DNA from: Anaerobaca lacustris
GTDB taxonomy: Bacteria > Planctomycetota > Phycisphaerae > Sedimentisphaerales > Anaerobacaceae
Length of the DNA stretch: 64,000 nt
Assembly: GCF_030012215.1 (NCBI RefSeq)
Contig: NZ_JASCXX010000003.1
Span: 232,202-296,201, forward strand
Direction: 5' to 3'
Shown here: piece by piece, positions 8,850 to 17,834 of the stretch
Numbering within the stretch: position 1 is the first letter of the stretch
How the letters are laid out: the number at the start of each line of letters is the position of its first letter
The notes under the pieces: generated by a model
Seen by the model: the letters and a program-made list of their open reading frames with translations, nothing else
Databases searched by the model: none
Told to the model about the DNA's origin: nothing
Translations under genes and position numbers: made by a program

Positions 8850-10628
8850 ATGGAGCGGAAGACCCGTGTGAAAGGCGCCGTTGCTTACGAAGGCGGTGTG
8901 CGGTTTGGCGTGTGGGCCCCGCATGCCGGCCAGGTGTATGTCGTCGGCACGTTCAACGGTTGGGACAAAACCGGCCATCGGCTCACCAGGCAGCGCGGCG
9001 GATGGTGGTCGGGCGATGTCGCGGGCGCGAAGGTGAGCGATGAGTACCGCTTCCGGATTGTCTCAGATGCGGGCGAGAGGCTCAAGATCGATCCCTACGC
9101 GCGCAATGTGACGAGTTCGGTCGGCAATGCGATCGTCATGGCGGCGGTCGGAGGAATGCGTCCGTTCACGCCGCCGCCGTTGAATGAAATGGTGATCTAC
9201 GAGCTGCACATCGGCACCTTCGGAAAGCACGGGCAATCCGGTCCGGGCAACCTGGAGGGCGCTCTGGAGCGGCTGGACCACCTGAAGGAGCTCGGCGTCA
9301 ACGCCATCGAGGTCATGCCGTTGAGCGAGTTTCCCGGCGGCTATTCCTGGGGCTACAACCCGTCGCATATCTTCGCCGTTGAGAGCGACTACGGCACGCC
9401 GGCGTCCTTTCGCGACTTCGTCGCCAGGGCCCACGAGTCGGGGATCGCCGTGATCGTCGACGTGGTCTACAACCATCTCGGTCCCGACGATCTGTGCCTA
9501 TGGAAGTTCGACGGGTGGAGCGAAAACGACAAAGGCGGCATCTACTTCTACAACGACGAGCGGGCCGAGACACCCTGGGGTCACACGCGTCCGGATTTCG
9601 GGCGGGGCGAGGTCCGCGAGTACCTTCGCGACAACGCGCTGATGTGGATTCGGGACTATGGCGTCGATGGTCTGCGTTTCGATGCGACGAACTACATCCG
9701 TAACGTGTACGGCCAGCGGGGTCCAGAGGGCGATCTTCCCGACGGCTGGTCGCTGATGCAGTGGATCAATCAGGAGATCCACAAGGCCTGGCCTGACGCC
9801 CTGACCATTGCCGAAGACATGCAGGATGATGCCGCACTCGTCGCGGCCCACCAGGACGGCGGTGCGGGATTCAACACGCAATGGGATGGGCGATTCGTGC
9901 ACGAGGTTCGTCAGGCTCTCCTCGCCGTCGACGACCCGACGCGGAATCTCCACGCGGTGCGTGACGCAATCGTTCGCCGTCTCGGCCACGATGCATTCGC
10001 ACGCGTGATCTACACCGAATCGCATGATGAGGTGGCCAACGGCAAGGCCCGCATTCCGGAAGAGCTGGCGCCCGACGATGCGGCAACGTGGATTGCCAAG
10101 AAGCGGTCGACGCTGGGCGCGGCCCTGGTGTTCACGGCGCCGGGCATTCCGATGATCTTCCAGGGTCAGGAGTTCCTCGAAGACGACTGGTTTCGCGACG
10201 ACGATCCGATCGACTGGTCGAAGAAGGAGCGGTTTGCCGGCATCTTTCGCTTATACAAGGACCTGATTGGCCTGCGTCTGAACCGGACCGGACACACCCG
10301 GGGGCTGTGCGGCCAGAACGCCGATGTCCTCCATGTCAATCCCGATCAGAAGGTCCTTGCCTATCACCGATGGGACCAAGGCGGGCCGGGCGACAGCGTG
10401 GTGGTTGCGGCGAACTTCTCTGCCGAGCCCCGGCGCGATTATCGGATCGGTCTGCCCGCTGTGGGCCACTGGCCGGTGCGGTTCAACAGCGACAGCAAGG
10501 TGTACGATGCGGAATTCGGCGACCTGGGCGGCCCGGCCGTGACGGCCGAGCCACAGGGATATGACGGCCAACCGGCGTCAGGGACCGTCGCCCTGGCGCC
10601 GTACAGCGTGATCCTTCTTTCCCAATGA
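8850..10628 (+). CDS. GH13 alpha-glucan enzyme with CBM48 (branching enzyme or trehalohydrolase type)
   Basis: The 592-residue protein has an N-terminal CBM48-like sandwich (VRFGVWAPHAGQVYVVGTFN) followed by a GH13 barrel. The four GH13 regions are visible: VDVVYNHLGPDD, GVDGLRFDATNYI (nucleophile Asp278), TIAEDM (acid/base Glu322) and YTESHDEVANGK. Region I resembles maltooligosyltrehalose trehalohydrolase, while region IV (SHDEV..GK) and the C-terminal part resemble 1,4-alpha-glucan branching enzymes. The protein therefore belongs to the GlgB/TreZ branch, and the exact activity is open. It probably acts on glycogen-type glucan in the cytoplasm, as there is no signal peptide. It begins 35 nt after hemB. 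Confidence 0.85.
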   Translation: MERKTRVKGAVAYEGGVRFGVWAPHAGQVYVVGTFNGWDKTGHRLTRQRGGWWSGDVAGAKVSDEYRFRIVSDAGERLKIDPYARNVTSSVGNAIVMAAVGGMRPFTPPPLNEMVIYELHIGTFGKHGQSGPGNLEGALERLDHLKELGVNAIEVMPLSEFPGGYSWGYNPSHIFAVESDYGTPASFRDFVARAHESGIAVIVDVVYNHLGPDDLCLWKFDGWSENDKGGIYFYNDERAETPWGHTRPDFGRGEVREYLRDNALMWIRDYGVDGLRFDATNYIRNVYGQRGPEGDLPDGWSLMQWINQEIHKAWPDALTIAEDMQDDAALVAAHQDGGAGFNTQWDGRFVHEVRQALLAVDDPTRNLHAVRDAIVRRLGHDAFARVIYTESHDEVANGKARIPEELAPDDAATWIAKKRSTLGAALVFTAPGIPMIFQGQEFLEDDWFRDDDPIDWSKKERFAGIFRLYKDLIGLRLNRTGHTRGLCGQNADVLHVNPDQKVLAYHRWDQGGPGDSVVVAANFSAEPRRDYRIGLPAVGHWPVRFNSDSKVYDAEFGDLGGPAVTAEPQGYDGQPASGTVALAPYSVILLSQ

Positions 10629-10641
10629 TGCGGCGGTTGCG

Positions 10642-11208
10642 CTACACGTGGGGCAGGGCGATGCCGTCCTGGTGCTGGTACTTGCCGCAGCGGTCGGCGT
10701 AAGAGACCTCGCAGGGCGTCTCGGACTCGAAGAACAGGACCTGGGCGAGCCCCTCGTCGGCGTAGACCTTGGCCGGCAGGGGCGTGGTGTTGGAGATCTC
10801 CAGTACGGCCCGGCCTTCCCAGCCCGGCTCGAAGGGCGTGACGTTGACGATGATCCCGCAGCGGGCGTAGGTGGACTTGCCCACGCAAAGGGTCAGCACG
10901 TTCTTGGGGATGCGGAACGTCTCGACGCTCAGGGCCAGCGCGAAGCTGTTGGGCGGGATCAGGCAGACATCGCTCTCGACTTCGACCAGTCCCCTGGGGT
11001 CGAACGCCTTGGGATCGACGACCGATCCGTAGACGTTGGTGAAGATGCGAAAGTGCCTCGACACGCGAATGTCGTAGCCGAAGGAGGACAGGCCGTAGGA
11101 GACGACGGAACGGCCGTCTCGCTGGCGCACCTGCCTGTCGACGAACGGCTCGATCATCCGCTGCTCGATCGCCATCTTCTTGATCCACACGTCCGGGCGT
11201 ATGCTCAT
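10642..11208 (-). CDS. dcd: dCTP deaminase
   Basis: The 188-residue protein matches the trimeric dCTP deaminase/dUTPase fold. Signatures are [14 protein letters not shown], the central [20 protein letters not shown] with its conserved Ser, Arg and following WEG, and the segment [18 protein letters not shown] containing the catalytic glutamate. It deaminates dCTP to dUTP for dTMP supply; some relatives also hydrolyse dUTP. It lies 31 nt downstream of metE on the same strand, so it probably shares the riboswitch-controlled transcript with nrdDG and metE, which fits a role in dNTP supply. It converges with the GH13 gene, with 13 nt between the stops. Confidence 0.95.
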   Translation of the reverse strand: MSIRPDVWIKKMAIEQRMIEPFVDRQVRQRDGRSVVSYGLSSFGYDIRVSRHFRIFTNVYGSVVDPKAFDPRGLVEVESDVCLIPPNSFALALSVETFRIPKNVLTLCVGKSTYARCGIIVNVTPFEPGWEGRAVLEISNTTPLPAKVYADEGLAQVLFFESETPCEVSYADRCGKYQHQDGIALPHV

Positions 11209-11239
11209 CGCTTTGCTCCTGTTCTGGCCGTTGCGGCAA

Positions 11240-13519
11240 TCACGCCAATTCCTCTCGCATCTTTCGGGCGGCGAGGACCATGTTCTTCAGAGATGCCTCG
11301 ACCTCGGGCCACTGCCGCGTCTTGAGGCCGCAGTCGGGATTGACCCACAACTGGCCGACGCGGAGCGTCTCGGCCATCCGGCGGATCAAGTCCACCATCT
11401 CTTCGGTCGATGGCACTCTCGGACTGTGGATATCATACACGCCCGGCCCGATGTCGTTGGGATATTTGTAGTCCACGAAGGCATCGAGCAGTTCGACATC
11501 GGAGCGGGACGCCTCGATCGAGATCACGTCGGCGTCGAGACCGGCGATGGCCTCGATGATCTCGTTGAAATCGCTGTAGCACATGTGCGTGTGGATCTGG
11601 GTGCGGTCCTGGACGCCGCAGGTGGCCAGGCGAAAGGCCGCAACCGCCCATCGCAGGTATTCCGGCCGCTGAGACTTTCGCAGCGGCAGTCCTTCGCGGA
11701 TGGCGGGCTCGTCGATCTGGATAATGCCGATGCCGGCCGCCTCCAGATCGCTCACCTCATCGCGAATGCACAGGGCGAGTTGGTACGCGGTGTCCTTGCG
11801 GGGCTGGTCCTCACGAACGAAAGACCACTGCAGGATGGTGATCGGGCCGGTCAGCATCCCCTTGACGGGTTTGTCCGTCAGCGACTGGGCATAGGTGCTC
11901 CACTCGACGGTCATCGGTCTGGGCCGGCGGACATCGCCGTAGATGATCGGTGGCTTGACGCAGCGCGAGCCATAACTCTGCACCCAGCCGTTCTGCGTGA
12001 AGGCGACACCTTCGAGCAACTGGCCGAAGTACTCGACCATGTCGTTTCGCTCGGGCTCGCCGTGGACCAGGACGTCCAGCCCGATGTCTTCCTGGAAACG
12101 AATCACCGCCTCGATCTCGCGTTGCATGGCCCGCCGATAGTCTGCTTCGCCCAGCGCTCCGGCTTTGAAGTCGGCCCGGGCTCTGCGAATCTCGCGGGTC
12201 TGCGGGAACGACCCGATCGTCGTTGTGGGCAGCGCGGGCAGGCAGAAGCGGGCCTGCTGCGTCTGTTTGCGCTTGGCGAAGGGGTTGCGTCGTTCGAACA
12301 TTTCGTCGGAGAGCTCGGCGAGGCGCTTGCGAACGGCCGGGTTGCGAACCTGGACGGAGCTATCCCGGCGAGCGAAGATGTCGCGACTGGCCTGCAATTG
12401 TGCTTCGATGGCGTCGGCGCCTTCGTGGACGCCTCGGGTCAGTATGCTGATTTCCTCCAGCTTCTGTGCGGCGAAGGCCATCCGCTCGCGCAGCTCGGGC
12501 GATAGCGCCTGTTCATTCGCCAGATCGACGGGACAGTGAAGCAGCGAGCACGACGGCGCGATCATGATCCGGTCGGGGCCGAGCTTCGCGACGGCCTGCC
12601 GGACCAGATCGAAGGCGCCTCTCAGGTCGGTCCGCCAGATGTTCCGCCCATCGACGACGCCCAGGCTCAGCATGCGGCCTTCGCCCAGCAGGGCGACGGC
12701 CCGTTCCAGTTGGTCGGGGCCCCGAACCAGGTCGAGGCCGATTGCATCGAACGGCAGCGCCATGGTCCAGTCGAGATCGTCGGCAAGGCCGCCGAAGTAG
12801 GTGGTCAGGCACAGCTTCAGGGTTCTCCTGGCCTGGGCGATGCGTTCGTAGGCGGTCTTGAAGGCGGCGGGGGCTCGCTCATCGAGATCGAGGACCAGCA
12901 CGGGCTCATCGACCTGAATCCACTCGGCGCCCGCCGATTCGAGCCGACCGATGACCTCGACGTAGACCGAGAGCACGCGATCGAGCAGATTGAGGGGGTT
13001 GATGTCGGGACTCTTGGCCTTGCCCAGGAGCAGATAGGAGACCGGGCCGAGCAGCACCGGCCGCGTGACGATGCCCTCATCCTTCGCTTCGAGGAACTCA
13101 TCGACGATCTTCGCGGACGCCCGCCGCAATTCCATGCCGGCCTCGAACTCCGGCACAATGTAGTGGTAGTTCGTATCGAACCACTTGGTCATCTCCATTG
13201 CGTGGGCCTTCTCGGCACCTCGGGCCATGGCGAAATACGTGTCCACATCGACGAGCGGGCCCTCGAAGCCGAATCGCGATGGGACCGCGCCGAGCATGCA
13301 CGTGGTGTCGAGCACCTGGTCGTAGAGCGAGAAGTCGTTCGATGGGATATGCTCGAGGCCGGCATCCTTCTGGAGCCGCCAGTGGTCGAGCCGAAGACGC
13401 TTGCCCGTTGTTAAAAGGGCCTGGAGGTCGGTCCGCCCGGCCCAGTAGTCCTCCACGGCTTTCTTAAGCTCTCGATGGGCGCCGATGCGGGGAAATCCAA
13501 GGTTAGCACTGATCGCCAT
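11240..13519 (-). CDS. metE: Cobalamin-independent methionine synthase
   Basis: MetE transfers the methyl group of 5-methyltetrahydropteroyl-triglutamate to homocysteine without B12. The 759-residue length is typical of the two-barrel enzyme. The zinc ligands in the C-terminal barrel are all present: His645 and Cys647 in [10 protein letters not shown], Glu669 in SIEASRSD, and Cys730 in [12 protein letters not shown]. The N-terminal start [15 protein letters not shown] is characteristic. It begins 3 nt after the nrdG stop, with AGGAGAG overlapping that stop region, so it is in the same operon. MetE is a classic target of cobalamin riboswitches, and one lies at the head of this operon. Confidence 0.97.
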   Translation of the reverse strand: MAISANLGFPRIGAHRELKKAVEDYWAGRTDLQALLTTGKRLRLDHWRLQKDAGLEHIPSNDFSLYDQVLDTTCMLGAVPSRFGFEGPLVDVDTYFAMARGAEKAHAMEMTKWFDTNYHYIVPEFEAGMELRRASAKIVDEFLEAKDEGIVTRPVLLGPVSYLLLGKAKSPDINPLNLLDRVLSVYVEVIGRLESAGAEWIQVDEPVLVLDLDERAPAAFKTAYERIAQARRTLKLCLTTYFGGLADDLDWTMALPFDAIGLDLVRGPDQLERAVALLGEGRMLSLGVVDGRNIWRTDLRGAFDLVRQAVAKLGPDRIMIAPSCSLLHCPVDLANEQALSPELRERMAFAAQKLEEISILTRGVHEGADAIEAQLQASRDIFARRDSSVQVRNPAVRKRLAELSDEMFERRNPFAKRKQTQQARFCLPALPTTTIGSFPQTREIRRARADFKAGALGEADYRRAMQREIEAVIRFQEDIGLDVLVHGEPERNDMVEYFGQLLEGVAFTQNGWVQSYGSRCVKPPIIYGDVRRPRPMTVEWSTYAQSLTDKPVKGMLTGPITILQWSFVREDQPRKDTAYQLALCIRDEVSDLEAAGIGIIQIDEPAIREGLPLRKSQRPEYLRWAVAAFRLATCGVQDRTQIHTHMCYSDFNEIIEAIAGLDADVISIEASRSDVELLDAFVDYKYPNDIGPGVYDIHSPRVPSTEEMVDLIRRMAETLRVGQLWVNPDCGLKTRQWPEVEASLKNMVLAARKMREELA

Positions 13520-13522
13520 GTT

Positions 13523-14203
13523 TTACTCTCCTGAAAACCAGTCAAGATGATGAGGGATGTCGTCTGTCCTGTCACGCGGGAGTTCTGTTGCCGAGCGAAG
13601 CGACGTGTCGAGTGCGTTGTCGGCAACGAACGCCTGCACGGTGTATCGCGTGTGGGCCGGCAGGTAGGATCGAATCTCGTCGATGTCGCGTTCCGAAAGC
13701 AGCGAGGGAACGAACGTCGTGCGAAACCCACACGGCGTCTGGCCTTCGACGAGCAGGGCGATGCTCTCGCGGATGGCCTCGATGGGGGCCTCGGCGCCGG
13801 TCAGTCGGTCGTACTTGCCGAATGGGGCCTTGATGTCCATCGCCACGCAGTCGAGTTGTCGGCCTCCCAGCAGGTCCCGCAGAACCTGCGGGCGACTGCC
13901 GTTCGTATCGAGCTTGACCTTCAGTCCCATCGTTCTGACCCGTTCGATGAACGCCACAAGGTCCTCTTGTATCGTCGGCTCGCCGCCGCTGAGCACGACG
14001 CCGTCGAGGAAGGCGGCCCGGGCCCGCAGGCAATCGAGCACGCGGCCTTCGTCGATCCGCTCGGCGAGCGGGCGGTCGCAGGCCAGCAGCGATCCGTTGT
14101 GGCAGAACGGACAGCGGAAGTTGCAGCCCTGCGTGAACACGATCGACGCCATATGGCCCGGATAGTCACTCAATGTCAATGCCTGAAAGCCACCGATTCT
14201 CAT
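13523..14203 (-). CDS. nrdG: Anaerobic ribonucleotide reductase activating enzyme (radical SAM)
   Basis: This protein installs the glycyl radical on NrdD using S-adenosylmethionine. The 226-residue protein carries the radical-SAM cluster motif in TQGCNFRCPFCHN (CxxxCxxC), then the SAM-binding GGEPT motif (VVLSGGEPTIQ). Of several in-frame starts, the one at 14203 is chosen because it gives the usual N-terminus (MRIGGFQALTLSDYPG) and overlaps the nrdD stop by 4 nt. It sits between nrdD and metE. Confidence 0.94.
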   Translation of the reverse strand: MRIGGFQALTLSDYPGHMASIVFTQGCNFRCPFCHNGSLLACDRPLAERIDEGRVLDCLRARAAFLDGVVLSGGEPTIQEDLVAFIERVRTMGLKVKLDTNGSRPQVLRDLLGGRQLDCVAMDIKAPFGKYDRLTGAEAPIEAIRESIALLVEGQTPCGFRTTFVPSLLSERDIDEIRSYLPAHTRYTVQAFVADNALDTSLRSATELPRDRTDDIPHHLDWFSGE

Positions 14204-16359
14204 GAGGTCGCCTTGATCCGGAAATAGCGTCGCTGCTCGAATTCCGCCTGTTTGCCCTCGTTCCACTGATCGACGGGGCGCAGGTAGCCGACCACGCGGG
14301 CATATACTTCGGTTTTCCTGCCGCAGTGCGGACATTGTTGAATCCGGCCGCGCAAATACCCATGCTCGGCGCAGATGCTGAACACGGGGGAGATCGTGAA
14401 ATAGGGCAACCGGTAGTTCGTGCAGACCTTGCGGACGAACTGCTTGACCGCCCCGGGATCGGCGACCGCCTCGCCCAGATTGATGTGCAGGCCGGTGCCC
14501 CCGGTGTACCTGGCTTGCAGGTCGTCCTGGAGTTCGAGCACCTCCCAGATGTCGTCGGTGTAGTTGACGGGCAATTGCGTCGAGTTGGAATAGAACGGCT
14601 CGGTCCGGCTGGCCTGTGGCGAGGTGTTGGCGCTGGCGATATCGGGGTACTTCTGTCGGTCGCGGCGAGCCAGACGATAGCTGGTCCCCTCGGCGGGAGT
14701 GGCCTCGAGGTTGTACAGATTGCCGGTCTGTTCCTGGAACGTCAGCAGGCGGGCCCGCATGTGGTCCAGGATTCGGGCGGCAAAGCTCCTGCCTTCGGCG
14801 GTTCCGATGTCCCTGCCCAACAGGCTTCGGGCGGCCTCGTTCATCCCGACCAGCCCGATCGTGGAGAAATGATTGTGCCAGTACTGGTCATAGTGTTCCT
14901 TGACGCTCCTGAGATAGAACCGCGTATAGGGGTAGAGGTTCCTGTCGGTGAGCCGTTCGAGCAGCTTGCGCTTGATCTCCAGGCTGCTGCGGGCCAGGTC
15001 CATGAGCCGATCGAGTTGCTCGACGAATTCGCCCTCGTCGGCGCTGATGTAACCGAGCCGGGGCATGTTGATCGTGACCACCCCGATCGAGCCGGTCAGA
15101 GGGTTGGCCCCGAAGAGCCCGCCGCCGCGCTTCTCCAGGTGACGCAGGTCCAGGCGCAGGCGACAACACATCGATCGGGCGTCGGCCACAGACATGTCGC
15201 TGTTGATGAAGTTCGCAAAGTTGGGGATGCCGTACTTGGCTGTGACCTGCCATAGATTCTCCAACTCCGGCGCGTCCCAATCAAAATCGGAGGTGATGTT
15301 ATAGGTGGAGATCGGGAACGTGAAGACCCGGTTCTTGGCGTCGCCCTGGGCCATCACGTCGAGAAAGGCCCGGTTGAACATCCGCATCTCGGGCTCGAAT
15401 TCGCGGTAGGTGCGGTCCATCAATTGGCCGCCGATCACCACAGGCTTCTCGGCCAGCGTCGCCGGCGGCTTCAGATCGAGCGTGATATTGGTGAACGGCG
15501 TCTGGAAACCCACGCGGGTGGGGATGTTCACATTGAAGATGAACTCCTGGAGGGCCTGCCGCACCTCGCGTTCATCGAGACCGTCGTAGCGGATGAACGG
15601 GGCCAGCAGCGTATCCACATTGGAGAACGCCTGAGCGCCGGCGGCCTCGCCCTGGAGCGTGTAGAAGAAGTTGACGATCTGCCCGAGGGCGGTGCGGAAA
15701 TGCCGGGCGGGACTGCTCTCGGTTTTGCCCGCGACGCCTTGGAAACCGCACCGCAGCAGATCGTGGAGGTCCCACCCGACGCAGTAGACGCTGAGCATGC
15801 CCAGGTCGTGCATGTGGAAATCGCCCGATGCGTGCGCTTCGCGGATGTTCTGTGGGTAGATCTTGTTGAGCCAGTAGGTCTTGCTGATCTCACTGGAGAT
15901 GTAGTTGTTGAGCCCTTGCAGCGAATAGGACATGTTGCTGTTTTCCTGGACCTGCCAGTCCAGTTGGTTGAGGTAGTTGTCGATCAGGTCGACGTCGGCC
16001 TTCTGCACCAGTTCGCGGATTCGCGCGTGCTGGTCGCGGTAGAGGATATAGGCTTTGGCGGTCTTCTTGAAGGGGCTGGTGAGCAGGACGTCCTCGACCA
16101 GGTCCTGCAATTGCTCGACGCCCGGCTCGCTCGTCGTCAGGGTCATCTGGGCCAGGCTCAGGACGCGTACGGTCAGTTGGCCGGCCGTCTCCGGCCCGAA
16201 CTCGCCCGTCGCGTCTGCCGCCTTTCGAATGGCCTCGTGGATCTTCGATGCGTCGAACGGGGCCTGTCTGCCGTCTCGTTTCCGCACGGCGGCGAACCGG
16301 CAGGACAGGGGGGTGAGCGTTTTTGATGTGGTGTTGTGCGCTTCGATGAGGTGGGACAT
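14200..16359 (-). CDS. nrdD: Anaerobic (class III) ribonucleoside-triphosphate reductase
   Basis: NrdD makes dNTPs from NTPs under anaerobic conditions using a glycyl radical. The 719-residue protein has an N-terminal ATP-cone (VRKRDGRQAPFDASKIHEAI) that usually gives allosteric control. The catalytic barrel follows, then a zinc site (ICAEHGYLRG and QQCPHCGRK, four cysteines), and the C-terminal radical motif ARVVGYLRP with the glycyl radical at Gly691. The start at 16359 is chosen from AAGGAG about 7 nt upstream; the open frame continues back through the riboswitch but is not coding. It is the first gene after the cobalamin riboswitch and overlaps nrdG by 4 nt. It needs no B12, unlike class II reductases. 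Confidence 0.96.
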   Translation of the reverse strand: MSHLIEAHNTTSKTLTPLSCRFAAVRKRDGRQAPFDASKIHEAIRKAADATGEFGPETAGQLTVRVLSLAQMTLTTSEPGVEQLQDLVEDVLLTSPFKKTAKAYILYRDQHARIRELVQKADVDLIDNYLNQLDWQVQENSNMSYSLQGLNNYISSEISKTYWLNKIYPQNIREAHASGDFHMHDLGMLSVYCVGWDLHDLLRCGFQGVAGKTESSPARHFRTALGQIVNFFYTLQGEAAGAQAFSNVDTLLAPFIRYDGLDEREVRQALQEFIFNVNIPTRVGFQTPFTNITLDLKPPATLAEKPVVIGGQLMDRTYREFEPEMRMFNRAFLDVMAQGDAKNRVFTFPISTYNITSDFDWDAPELENLWQVTAKYGIPNFANFINSDMSVADARSMCCRLRLDLRHLEKRGGGLFGANPLTGSIGVVTINMPRLGYISADEGEFVEQLDRLMDLARSSLEIKRKLLERLTDRNLYPYTRFYLRSVKEHYDQYWHNHFSTIGLVGMNEAARSLLGRDIGTAEGRSFAARILDHMRARLLTFQEQTGNLYNLEATPAEGTSYRLARRDRQKYPDIASANTSPQASRTEPFYSNSTQLPVNYTDDIWEVLELQDDLQARYTGGTGLHINLGEAVADPGAVKQFVRKVCTNYRLPYFTISPVFSICAEHGYLRGRIQQCPHCGRKTEVYARVVGYLRPVDQWNEGKQAEFEQRRYFRIKATS

Positions 16360-16506
16360 GACAGCACTCCTTGCTGAGACGACGGATCTACGGCGTCCTT
16401 CTTCCAAAGACCGTTGACGGCGGATCGGTGGGTGCACGCGCACCGGGTATCCGACTGCTCGGCAATTCGCTGAGGAGGATGCGCAAAGACGTGCTACCGG
16501 CCGCCG

Positions 16507-16524
16507 AGGCAAGGGACCTTGCCT
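16507..16524 (-). promoter_or_regulatory. Leader hairpin between the riboswitch and nrdD
   Basis: AGGCAAGG and CCTTGCCT form a perfect 8-bp inverted repeat with a 2-nt spacer in the roughly 240-nt leader. There is no U-tract, so it is not a simple terminator. It may belong to the expression platform, but this is unproven. The rest of the leader (16360-16596) shows only the ribosome-binding site of nrdD and a small GC hairpin next to the aptamer. Confidence 0.35.
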
Positions 16525-16596
16525 GCCGGCGTCCGCACGAGCAATTGCCTTTCCTGCGAAAGCGAAATCGCCGTTTGTCCACACGGACCGTGTGGG

Positions 16597-16790
16597 TCGT
16601 TGGCAGGTCTTCGGACTTGTGGGCGTGTCAGGGTCGGCCCCTGCGTTCCTACCGGCCATCGCTTCCCGCCCGTTGGGGCAGTGCTTGATGATGGCGGTCG
16701 TTCCCACTTACCGCTGCGCGACAGTTCCGGATTTGCACCGGATTCCCTCTTTTCGGTGTCCCCACCTTCGGGACACACCAACAACGGGCC
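16597..16790 (-). ncRNA. Cobalamin (B12) riboswitch
   Basis: Read on the minus strand, the element contains the conserved core AAATCCGG followed by AACTGTCGCGCAGCGG (about 16711-16734), then GCACTGCC, a CGGGAAG segment and GGTAGGAACG. It ends with the B12 box AGTCCGAAGACCTGCC at 16601-16617, which is close to the family consensus. GTTGG near the 5' end can pair with CCAAC after the B12 box to close P1. It lies upstream of nrdD-nrdG-metE-dcd and is expected to repress them when adenosyl- or methylcobalamin is abundant. Confidence 0.92.
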
Positions 16791-16792
16791 AC

Positions 16793-16821
16793 ACCTTAGA
16801 GCGTCCGGCCGTTGGCGTCAA
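16793..16821 (-). promoter_or_regulatory. Candidate promoter of the riboswitch operon
   Basis: On the minus strand TTGACG is followed after 17 nt by TAAGGT. The predicted transcript start (near 16786) coincides with the 5' end of the riboswitch P1 stem, which supports the call although the -10 match is weak. It lies between the GH130 stop and the aptamer. Confidence 0.45.
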
Positions 16822-16856
16822 CCAGAAAACGGGAAATTCTCCCGACGTCCCGACGG

Positions 16857-17825
16857 TCAGTCGTCGACTTCGGGGCTGGCGGAGATGTAGTCGAGCAGGT
16901 CGGTCATTCTCGTGGTGGCGACGGCCACGGTGCAGTCGGCGGCCCCGTAGTACAGGCGCAGCTCATCCGTCTCCTTGTTCACGGTCGCGCCCGTCGGGAA
17001 CACGACGTCGCCGACGTCGCCGACGCGTTCGTATTGGGCGTGAGGGCCCAGGATCCATTCATCGCTGCGCCGCAGGAGTTTCCAGGGCCGTTGCAGGTCC
17101 AGTAGGGCCAGGCCGGTGCGATAGATCTGTCCGGCGGTCGTGCTCCGCACGCCGTGGTAGAAGATCAGCCAGCCCTGGGGGGTTTCGATCGGCTGGCAGG
17201 CCAGCCCGACGCGGTGGCAGTCCCAGTAAGCCGCACGCGTCGGGATCAGAAGCTGGTGATCGCCCCAGTGCTTCAGGTCGGGCGAAAAGCTGATCCAGAT
17301 GTGGGCTTCGCCTCGCACGATCGGGCGGTGAATCAGGGCGAACCGCCCGTCGAATCGGCGCGGGAACAGGCAGGCGTCTTTGTCCTCCGGTGGCAACAGG
17401 CCGCCCAGGCGAGCAAACGTGCGGAAGTTCTTGGTGATCGCCAGCGAGACGATCGGTCCGCCTTCGCTGAAGGAGACGTACGTGACGGCGAACTGCTTCT
17501 GCTCTTCCAGCCAGACGATGCGCGGGTCTTCCAGGCCCCAGCGTTCCTCGTGTGTGCTTGGGTCGGCCGTCATCGTCGGCTCGCTGTCCACCGTCCAGTC
17601 GGTCAGTCCATTGGGGCTTCGGGCGACCGTCAGATGAGAGAAGCCCCGCATGTCTTCGACGCGAACCAACAGCAGGGTCTGGCCGTCCAGTTGAGCGGCC
17701 GCCGGGTTGAACACCGCGTTGGCGGCGTAGGGCCAGTGATCGGCCGTGAGAATCGGATTGCCCTCGAAGCGGGTGAAGAGGTTGTGTGCTTTCTTCTCTC
17801 GTTCGATTCGTGACATCGCGCTCAT
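16857..17825 (-). CDS. GH130 family beta-mannoside phosphorylase-like protein
   Basis: The 322-residue protein matches the five-bladed propeller of GH130. Characteristic segments are NPILTADHWPYAANAVFNPA at the start, LLVRVEDMRGFSHL, WGLEDPRIVWLEE (with the conserved Glu-Asp-Pro-Arg) and FYHGV near residue 220. Family enzymes phosphorolyse or hydrolyse beta-mannosyl linkages, such as mannosyl-glucose, mannooligosaccharides or mannosyl-N-acetylglucosamine. No signal peptide is visible, so it is probably cytoplasmic. It begins 9 nt after the ABC exporter stop, with an AGGGGG site before the start, so it is probably cotranscribed with that gene. Confidence 0.9.
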   Translation of the reverse strand: MSAMSRIEREKKAHNLFTRFEGNPILTADHWPYAANAVFNPAAAQLDGQTLLLVRVEDMRGFSHLTVARSPNGLTDWTVDSEPTMTADPSTHEERWGLEDPRIVWLEEQKQFAVTYVSFSEGGPIVSLAITKNFRTFARLGGLLPPEDKDACLFPRRFDGRFALIHRPIVRGEAHIWISFSPDLKHWGDHQLLIPTRAAYWDCHRVGLACQPIETPQGWLIFYHGVRSTTAGQIYRTGLALLDLQRPWKLLRRSDEWILGPHAQYERVGDVGDVVFPTGATVNKETDELRLYYGAADCTVAVATTRMTDLLDYISASPEVDD

Positions 17826-17834
17826 CGGGACCCC

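Noticed and set aside
16360..16707. Open frame extending nrdD upstream through the leader
   Set aside because: It covers the cobalamin riboswitch and has no conserved residues; AAGGAG fixes the start at 16359.
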